In this document: positions 58,123-64,000 of the stretch, piece after piece
Layout of the letters: each line of letters begins with the position of its first letter
How positions within the stretch are numbered: the first letter of the stretch is position 1
Origin: MWDV01 sp964634255
GTDB lineage: Bacteria > Verrucomicrobiota > Verrucomicrobiia > Limisphaerales > MWDV01
Length of the DNA: 64,000 nt
NCBI GenBank assembly: GCA_964634255.1
Contig: CAZWJC010000007.1
Span: 4,639 to 68,638 of the forward strand
Direction of reading: 5' to 3'
Translations under genes and position numbers: made by a program
The notes under the pieces: model-generated
The model's database searches: none
The model's input: the letters and a program-made list of their open reading frames with translations, nothing else
What the model was told of the DNA's origin: nothing

Positions 58123-61100
58123 TTATTGATCATAGGTGCTTGTGATGGTGCCGACGAGGTACGCATCGCTCGTTGTGCCGTCGTCGTAGCGGTCGAGCAC
58201 GACGTGTGTCGTGTGGCCGGGCGTCGTACTGTAGGTATCACCGAACGAAATGTCGTAGTGGACGATTCGTTGGGTGTTGGCGAACAGCGTGAGCGACGCG
58301 CCCGTGGCGGGACTGGACAGCGCGTTCCGGTAAACGACCTGCGTGCCGTTTGTATTGATGCCAATGCAGTTGATCACCTGGCGACCGGGCGAAGCGGGAT
58401 AGGTCAGTCGCAATCCCGCGGAAGTGCCGTCGCGCTCCAGCGTCAATTTGTCGGTGCGGGCGACGATGCTGCCTGCCGTCGTCGCGGTGCTCCGCACCCG
58501 GCGGATCACCAAGCCGTCCGAGCCCGACGGATAACCCGGCGCTGCCGCACCCACCTCACTGCCGGAACGAACCGCTCCCGTGGTCCGAATCGAGCCAACC
58601 ACATCAAGCGCCACGGCGGGATTGCTCTTGCCGATGCCGACTTTGCCGCCCTGGGTGATGCTCAGCCGGTTGGTGCCATAGGTGTAGAAGTCGAGGCCGT
58701 ACTGGTTTCCACCCGCGGTGCGTTTCGAGGCGATGCCCTCCCCGCTGAAGCTGCCGAACGTGAGGCCGGGCAGGAGCGCTCCAGAGTTCAGGCTGGTCGG
58801 GTCAATCATCACGTTGCCGTCGTTGCGCCAGCGCAGGGCCAGAACCTGGCCGCACCCCGTACCCAAACCACCGCCATCACAGCCGTATAGCACCGGGCCG
58901 TCCACGTTCACCCCACCGAACAACTTGCCCGCACCGTACCAGCCAAGGCCGTGGTTCAAATCGCCACTCCCGCGGAAAAACAGTTCGGAATCGTTTAGCC
59001 GGGCGTTGCCGCCGATGTTCAACACGTCCGAGCCCACAGCGGTGCCGATTCCGACGCTGGCAAGGAAGCTGTTATTGCCGAGGAAGGTCTGTCCGGCATT
59101 CAGGCGAGCTACGTTTGTGGAGAGCCGCGTATCGGTCAGCGTTCCGGCGTTGAGGTTGCCGGCGTTCTGGTAGAATGCGCCATGCTGACCGTCGAGCAAA
59201 TCGGCGCTCACCGCGGTCAAACCGGAGCCGTTCCCTTGGAAAGCGGTGGCGGACACAGTGCCGCCAACCTTCAGCGCGAAGGCGGGATCGTTGGCCGTGT
59301 TGATGCCGACGCCCCGGCTCGAAGTGATCTTCAGGTCATTGCCTGCGGAGATAGTCAGGTCGTGGCCCACCGACGACGTCGAATCGTGGTCCACCTGGGC
59401 GGTCAGGTCATGGCCTACCCAGGACGTCATGTCGTTTTCCACTTCGCGGTCGAAGTTTTTTTCAGCGTGGATGAAAAGTTGTTCCGAACCTTTTTTATCT
59501 TCAAACCGGATTTCGTTATAGTTGTCGGAGGTTCCACCTTTGGAAGACCGCGTCTTGACCCCGCTTCGCGTGGCGTTGGCCGGCAATTCATATGGGGGCA
59601 TGTGGGTGTCATTGTAGAAGCTGCCAGTAATCACCGGTTGATCGGGGTCGCCGTTGACGAACTCGACGAGGACCTCCTGTCCGATGCGCGGGGTGAAGAT
59701 CGCGCCCCAACTCGCGCCGGCCCAAGGGCTGGCCACACGCAGCCACGCGCTCGCATTCTCGTCCTTCGCCCCGTAGCGGTCCCAGTGGAACTGCACTTTG
59801 ACCCGGCCGTATTTATCCACCCAAATCTCCTCGCCGGTCTTGCCGGAAACGACAGCCGTACAAGCCCTGGCCACGGGTTTGGTCGCCCTGCGGGCCGGAC
59901 GGAAAGGCAGGTTGGCGGGGATCACTTCAAACTGGTTGCCGTAATAGAGGCTCGTGACCCCGTTGGTCACCCGGCGGAAAGCCGCGTGGCGGACGCTCGT
60001 GACCAGGTAATCTCCGGAGAGTCCGCTGCTCGTCCGGTCATCGAGCGTGAATACGGTGCCAGGGCGCAGGTCGGGCGCGGTACTGGAGCCCGCCAGGGCC
60101 GCGCGTTCCACGTCCACGCGCTCTTGGCGCAGCTTCGCCAAGCGCTTGCCTTCGGCCGGTGTCGTGTAACCTGCCAGGTCGTAGGTCTCGCCGAAACCAC
60201 CGATTGTGCTGGTTTGCGCTGCGAGGAGGGAGGTGTTCGGCTTCTCAAAATCGTAGCTGTTGAGGCTGGACTTGAGAGTGGATTGGTGAACGCCCTTCCC
60301 GAAGGTTCGGATCCATTCGGTGGCTGACGGAACTTCGGTCGTCCGATTGCCGAAGTAGGAGAACGGCGAATTCGACGCCTGCAGGTACGCTGACGGCGAA
60401 TCTCCCAGGATCAAGGTCGGCGGCGTGCCGCTGAGGCTGAAGAAATAGAAAATCCCATCGTTTTCCAGCAACCGACTCAGGTAATTTAAATCGGCCTCGC
60501 CAAATTGCATGACGAATTCCCGCTGGTCGTAGCTTTCGGCCAACGAGAGGCGAACCGCATTCGTATTCGTGGCAACCGCTTGATACAGCGCCGAAGCCAG
60601 GCTTGGCACGGTGGTGTTCCGATGGATGCGGTAATCGGATTTCAGCGCCAGATACGCGAGCGGCGATTCGAGTCGAAAGCTGTAAAGGGCGGTCTTCCCA
60701 TCGTAGGACGCCAGCGAGCATCCGGAGACAATCCCCGCAAAACTGGTCGAGCGACCGCTCCGCCCGAAAGTCACGCGCGCCTGCCGCCCTAGTTGAGCAT
60801 CCGGAGATAAATCCGGGCCGGGGAGAACAACCTCCACAACGAACTCGTAGGGTTCGGACATAGCCTCGCGACCGAAGAAGCCCACCACCGTACCCAAGGC
60901 TTCGCCATCCAAACTAAAGGAAAAAGAGGGTTCCGCAGTTCGGGAAACAGGAGAAAGTGACCTGAAGGGCAATGGCGTTGCCGTTCCCATCGCTGTAGCG
61001 GGGCCAAGCAAGTCCTCATACACCCCGCCGCCACCGTCATCGAGGTTCACCGGCTTCACGGCAGCCGCGCCGATCTTCGCGGTGGTCACGGCACCATCGG

Positions 61101-61533
61101 CGATCATTGCCGCCGTAATTGCTCCGGCAGACACACCAGCCGCCACACCCGCCCCCGGCGCGTACGTGGCGTAAGGAGCCGCCGCGATGGGTTGACGCGG
61201 GGTCAGCGTCGAAAAGGATGCAACGCCGTTGGTGCGGACTGCGGTCTCCAACCAGCGCGCGTTGCCGTCGAAGGCGGAGCCGAAATCCAGCGAGACGGTG
61301 AAGTAGCCGTTGGTCACGCCCGTGGCGGTATTGGTCTGCCCGCTGCCGACCTGGGTACCGCCGTTGATCGCATCGTAAAGACTGAACTTCAGGTCGTAGA
61401 TGCCGTTGGCAGCGTTCGTACCGGCGGTCAATCGCCCTTGATACGTGAACGCGGTGCTTAGCGTGGCAGCGTTGGCGACAAGGCAGGTCAGTGCGAGGGA
61501 GCTGACCAGCGGAAGGCATTTGAGGACTTTCAT
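58123..61533 (-). CDS. Signal-peptide-bearing VgrG-like spike chimera with tail-fibre-like ends
   Basis: 1136 residues in three parts. (1) Residues 1-22 are a signal peptide (MKVLKCLPLVSSLALTCLVA), then about 23-160 a secreted-protein module AFTYQGRLTAGTNAANGIYDLKFSLYD known from many verrucomicrobial exported proteins. (2) About 200-735 is a VgrG/T6SS spike core: gp27-like (FVVEVVLPGP, FRLESPLAYLALKSDYRIHRN, FGEADLNYLSRLLENDGIFYFF), the gp5 OB fold (VKVQFHWDRYGAKDENASAWLRVASPWAG, GQEVLVEFVNGDPDQPVITGSFYN) and the start of the gp5 beta helix with NEIRFEDKKGSEQLFIHAEKNFD and VGHDLT repeats. (3) About 740-1136 looks like tail-fibre/adhesin sequence (TRLSTNVARLNAGQTFLGNNS, LSITQGGKVGIGKSNPAVAL). 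No T6SS sheath, Hcp or ClpV gene lies in the window. Function unknown: possibly an exported trimeric spike. Confidence 0.9.
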   Translation of the reverse strand: MKVLKCLPLVSSLALTCLVANAATLSTAFTYQGRLTAGTNAANGIYDLKFSLYDAINGGTQVGSGQTNTATGVTNGYFTVSLDFGSAFDGNARWLETAVRTNGVASFSTLTPRQPIAAAPYATYAPGAGVAAGVSAGAITAAMIADGAVTTAKIGAAAVKPVNLDDGGGGVYEDLLGPATAMGTATPLPFRSLSPVSRTAEPSFSFSLDGEALGTVVGFFGREAMSEPYEFVVEVVLPGPDLSPDAQLGRQARVTFGRSGRSTSFAGIVSGCSLASYDGKTALYSFRLESPLAYLALKSDYRIHRNTTVPSLASALYQAVATNTNAVRLSLAESYDQREFVMQFGEADLNYLSRLLENDGIFYFFSLSGTPPTLILGDSPSAYLQASNSPFSYFGNRTTEVPSATEWIRTFGKGVHQSTLKSSLNSYDFEKPNTSLLAAQTSTIGGFGETYDLAGYTTPAEGKRLAKLRQERVDVERAALAGSSTAPDLRPGTVFTLDDRTSSGLSGDYLVTSVRHAAFRRVTNGVTSLYYGNQFEVIPANLPFRPARRATKPVARACTAVVSGKTGEEIWVDKYGRVKVQFHWDRYGAKDENASAWLRVASPWAGASWGAIFTPRIGQEVLVEFVNGDPDQPVITGSFYNDTHMPPYELPANATRSGVKTRSSKGGTSDNYNEIRFEDKKGSEQLFIHAEKNFDREVENDMTSWVGHDLTAQVDHDSTSSVGHDLTISAGNDLKITSSRGVGINTANDPAFALKVGGTVSATAFQGNGSGLTAVSADLLDGQHGAFYQNAGNLNAGTLTDTRLSTNVARLNAGQTFLGNNSFLASVGIGTAVGSDVLNIGGNARLNDSELFFRGSGDLNHGLGWYGAGKLFGGVNVDGPVLYGCDGGGLGTGCGQVLALRWRNDGNVMIDPTSLNSGALLPGLTFGSFSGEGIASKRTAGGNQYGLDFYTYGTNRLSITQGGKVGIGKSNPAVALDVVGSIRTTGAVRSGSEVGAAAPGYPSGSDGLVIRRVRSTATTAGSIVARTDKLTLERDGTSAGLRLTYPASPGRQVINCIGINTNGTQVVYRNALSSPATGASLTLFANTQRIVHYDISFGDTYSTTPGHTTHVVLDRYDDGTTSDAYLVGTITSTYDQ

Positions 61534-61713
61534 GAGGAAAACACTTTGCAGACAATCGTTCGCTCGGCGGAATGGCGGATCGTGGTCCCATCACCCGAGA
61601 AGCCGAAGTCCGAAATCAACATGGTTTCAGACTGCGTCGCCTGGTGGCCAAAGTCAACGGCCTGCCTGCGTCGCCAGGCAACCATGAACCACTGCTCGAT
61701 CGCGACGCCTTAG

Positions 61714-63072
61714 CTAAGCCGTGTGCCGGGCCAGCAGGTATTCGCGAAAAGCAGCGTAGTCCACTTCCATCCGGTCGAAGTCTTCCGGCACACGGTCAAG
61801 CGCGGCCAAGGCTGGTGGAGCTGCCGGGCTGAAACCGAGGATGCGTTCGATCTCATCCGGAAACTTCGCCGGGTGCGCCGTTTCAAGCACGACTGCCGGC
61901 GCGCCGTTGAGCGGCTCCTCTGCGACGTAGTCGAGGAAGCCGCGCCAGCCAACCGCCCCGTGGGGTTCGAGCAGTAGCCGATGCAGCCTCCAAGCTTCTC
62001 CAATCGTGGTACGGGTTTGCGCGTCGGAAACGCTGCTGCTGAAGAGGTCGCGGCGCATGGCCTCCATGTCGGGAGCGCGATGCAGGATGCCGGTTTCGTC
62101 CATGCGCCCGCCATAAACCGCCACGAGCCGGGCAAGGTTGCTCGGGTGGCCGACGTTCATGGCGTTCGACAAGCAGTTCCGCGAGGGCTCGATCTTCTCG
62201 TAGCCGCCCGTGCCGAGGAAGCGCGGAAACTCGTCATTGCCGTTCACAGGCACGACCAGCTTACGAATCGGTAAGCCCATCTGACCGGCGATGATCGCGC
62301 CCATCATGTCACCGAAGTTGCCGCTGGGGACAACGATCACGATCGGCTCGCCGGGTTTCGCAAGACGCGACGCAGCGTAGAAATAGTAAACGCTCTGTGG
62401 CAGCAGCCGACCGATGTTGATCGAGTTGGCGGATGAGAGCGCGATGTGCTTCAGTGCCGGGTCGGCGAAAGCGCGCTTCACCATTGCCTGGCAATCGTCG
62501 AACTTCCCGTCCACGGCGATGGTGCGGATGTTCTCGCGCAGCGTCGTCATCTGCTTGCGCTGCCGGTCGCTGACCTCGCCGACGGGAAACAACACGATGA
62601 CACGGATGCCTTCAACCTTGTGAAACGCACTCGCCACGGCAGAGCCGGTGTCACCGCTGGTGGCGGTGAGAATCGTGAGTTGCTTGCCGGTCTCGCGCAC
62701 GAAGCGCCCGATGAGCCGCGCCATCATGCGGGCGGCGAAATCCTTAAACGACGCCGTCGGGCCGCGGTCGAGCCGCAGAATGTTGACGCGGTCCAGTCCG
62801 CGCACCGGTTCGAGCGGCACGTCGTAGTTGTAGGCATCGCCGCACAGCGCAGCCAGGTCGTCATTGGAGATGACACCGTCGCTGTATTTCGAGAGCACGC
62901 GGAAGGCGATCTCGGCGTAAGGCAGTGCGGTGAACTCCGCGAGTTCAGCAGGCGTGAACTTCGGAAACTCGCGCGGCAAGTAAAGCCCTTTGTCCGGGGC
63001 CTGGCCAATCAGCAACGCCTCGCGCAGGTTGACCGGTGGCGATTGCTCGTTGGTGCTGAAGAACTGAATCAT
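61714..63072 (-). CDS. thrC: Threonine synthase
   Basis: 452 residues, length and motifs of the long (type 2) ThrC. PLP lysine K110 in RGPTASFKDFAARMM; TATSGDTGSAVASAF, SANSINIGRLLPQSVYYF and VPSGNFGDMMGAIIAGQMGLPI are the conserved phosphate and cofactor segments. Converts O-phosphohomoserine to threonine. It lies 19 bases after the homoserine dehydrogenase gene on the same strand, a typical threonine operon. Confidence 0.97.
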   Translation of the reverse strand: MIQFFSTNEQSPPVNLREALLIGQAPDKGLYLPREFPKFTPAELAEFTALPYAEIAFRVLSKYSDGVISNDDLAALCGDAYNYDVPLEPVRGLDRVNILRLDRGPTASFKDFAARMMARLIGRFVRETGKQLTILTATSGDTGSAVASAFHKVEGIRVIVLFPVGEVSDRQRKQMTTLRENIRTIAVDGKFDDCQAMVKRAFADPALKHIALSSANSINIGRLLPQSVYYFYAASRLAKPGEPIVIVVPSGNFGDMMGAIIAGQMGLPIRKLVVPVNGNDEFPRFLGTGGYEKIEPSRNCLSNAMNVGHPSNLARLVAVYGGRMDETGILHRAPDMEAMRRDLFSSSVSDAQTRTTIGEAWRLHRLLLEPHGAVGWRGFLDYVAEEPLNGAPAVVLETAHPAKFPDEIERILGFSPAAPPALAALDRVPEDFDRMEVDYAAFREYLLARHTA

Positions 63073-63091
63073 GGCTGAAGCCGACCTCCGC

Positions 63092-64000
63092 TCACCCGAA
63101 GTTTTCCACCCGAATCATCACCGGCTTGGCTTTCACAACCGCTAGCTTGCCGATCTTGGCCAGGGCCTTCGTCACCGCCCCGTTCGCCGCCTCGTGCAGC
63201 ATGAGAATCAGTGGCACGCTCTCGCCAACATGGCCCTCTGGTTGGATGACCGATGCGATGCCGATCTTCGCCGCGCCGAGGATCGCTGTGATCTTCGCCA
63301 TCACGCCCGGTTTGTCCACGACACTCAACCGGACGAAGTAGCGCGACACAATCTCATCCATCGGCACAACACATCCGCTGCGCTCGCAAGCGACGAACGG
63401 CGGCACGCGCAGCTTGTTGCCAAGCTTCAGATCGAGGGCGGCGTCCGCGATGTCGCTCAGCACGGCGCTGGCGGTGGCATCCTTGCCCGCGCCGCGACCG
63501 TAGAACAGCGTGTCGCCCACCACGTCGCCGCGGACGAACACCGCGTTGAACACATGGTTCACGCTGGCCAGCACATGCGAGTTCGGGATGAGCGTCGGAT
63601 AAACCGAGACTTGAATCTTCGGCGCACCATCCGCCCGCTTCACCATTCCCAGCAGCTTGATCGTATAGCCGAGTTGTTCGGCGAACTTGATGTCCAGCGC
63701 GCTGATGTGCCGGATGCCTTCCACGTAAATCTGGCTTGGCTTCACCCAGAACCCGTGGGCCAGCGACGCCAGGATGCCGGTCTTGTGTTCCGCGTCGAAG
63801 CCGTCAATGTCCAGGTCCGGCGGTGTCTCGGCGTAGCCCTGCGCCTGCGCGTCCTTGAGCACGGCGTCGAAGTCCGCGCCTTCGAGCTTCATGCGGGTGA
63901 GGATGTAATTGCACGTGCCGTTGACGATGCCGTAGAGCGCGTTGATGCGGTTGCCGACAAACCCTTCGCGCAACGCTTTGATGATCGGAATGCCGCCGCA
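63092..64000 (-). CDS. hom: Homoserine dehydrogenase, N-terminus beyond the window
   Basis: The frame is open to the window edge, so the N-terminal NAD domain lies outside. The visible part starts CGGIPIIKAL and continues NRINALYGIVNGTCNYILTRM and GFDAEHKTGILASLAHGFWV (homoserine dehydrogenase catalytic domain, K of the AEHK region), then ends in an ACT domain with KPGVMAKITAILGAAKIGIASVIQPEG. The ACT domain usually gives feedback control by threonine. The gene precedes thrC. Confidence 0.97.
   Translation of the reverse strand, partial: CGGIPIIKALREGFVGNRINALYGIVNGTCNYILTRMKLEGADFDAVLKDAQAQGYAETPPDLDIDGFDAEHKTGILASLAHGFWVKPSQIYVEGIRHISALDIKFAEQLGYTIKLLGMVKRADGAPKIQVSVYPTLIPNSHVLASVNHVFNAVFVRGDVVGDTLFYGRGAGKDATASAVLSDIADAALDLKLGNKLRVPPFVACERSGCVVPMDEIVSRYFVRLSVVDKPGVMAKITAILGAAKIGIASVIQPEGHVGESVPLILMLHEAANGAVTKALAKIGKLAVVKAKPVMIRVENFG

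Noticed and set aside
58123..61533. Intact prophage or T6SS locus around the VgrG-like gene
   Set aside because: Neighbours are threonine biosynthesis and metabolic enzymes; no phage or T6SS structural genes in the window.
1..64000. CRISPR arrays and cas genes
   Set aside because: No regularly spaced repeat-spacer arrays or Cas proteins seen; tandem words found are short simple repeats.

Overview
The window reads as a chromosomal segment of a GC-rich Verrucomicrobia-type bacterium (PVC superphylum; the Pedosphaera/Limisphaera side would fit, but this is an inference from gene style, not a placement). Pointers are a Planctomycetes/Verrucomicrobia-type bacterial microcompartment (BMC) operon, a pseudopilin of the PVC kind, several Tat-exported enzymes, secreted proteins that open with a 'FTYQGRL' module or end in an aromatic FYRxR module, and low-complexity inverted repeats scattered between and inside genes.

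Layout. 1-905: start of a receiver/histidine-kinase gene leaving the window. 1279-10509 (minus strand): BMC operon in transcription order pduL, two BMC-H, acetate kinase, BMC-H, BMC-P, a small membrane protein, CoA-acylating aldehyde dehydrogenase, two BMC-P, class II aldolase, a toxin-antitoxin pair, and an aldolase-fold protein. A divergent DeoR-type regulator (10594-11364) shares the promoter region, which carries three helically phased operator-like repeats. 11.4-15.4 kb: radical SAM protein, M2 peptidase, peroxiredoxin. 15.5-25.4 kb: a SIS-PfkB-PfkB sugar operon, a BspA-like leucine-rich repeat protein, an ETF-quinone-oxidoreductase-like flavoprotein, a B3-type metallo-beta-lactamase-fold lipoprotein and a long acyl-CoA dehydrogenase; two extra copies of the 3' end of the flavoprotein gene sit between these modules. 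25.6-38.6 kb: papain-like lipoprotein, a UvrA with repeat insertions, gpsA-plsY, rpsP-khpA-trmD-rplS (no rimM in the cluster), a PfkB kinase, a GHL10-type hydrolase, a pseudopilin, RNase P RNA and a coiled-coil zinc-ribbon protein. 38.8-51.4 kb: CvpA-like protein, ECF sigma factor with a probable anti-sigma partner, polyprenyl synthase, Ski2-like helicase, YgjP-type metallopeptidase, DinB, a glycoside hydrolase, endonuclease I, MtnA. 51.5-64 kb: exported Tat enzymes, tRNA-Val, a phosphoesterase-propeller fusion, a chimeric VgrG-like spike with a signal peptide, and threonine synthase plus homoserine dehydrogenase.

How it works together. The BMC operon encodes the lower part of deoxysugar (fucose/rhamnose) breakdown: the class II aldolase would release lactaldehyde inside a protein shell, the aldehyde dehydrogenase would make an acyl-CoA, PduL would convert it to acyl phosphate and recycle CoA, and the kinase would harvest ATP. 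Sugar isomerase, FGGY kinase and an alcohol/lactate dehydrogenase are not in the window. The most unusual items are the signal-peptide VgrG chimera (58123-61533), the accessory genes lodged in the BMC operon, the repeated flavoprotein gene tail, and the inverted-repeat elements that enter reading frames.
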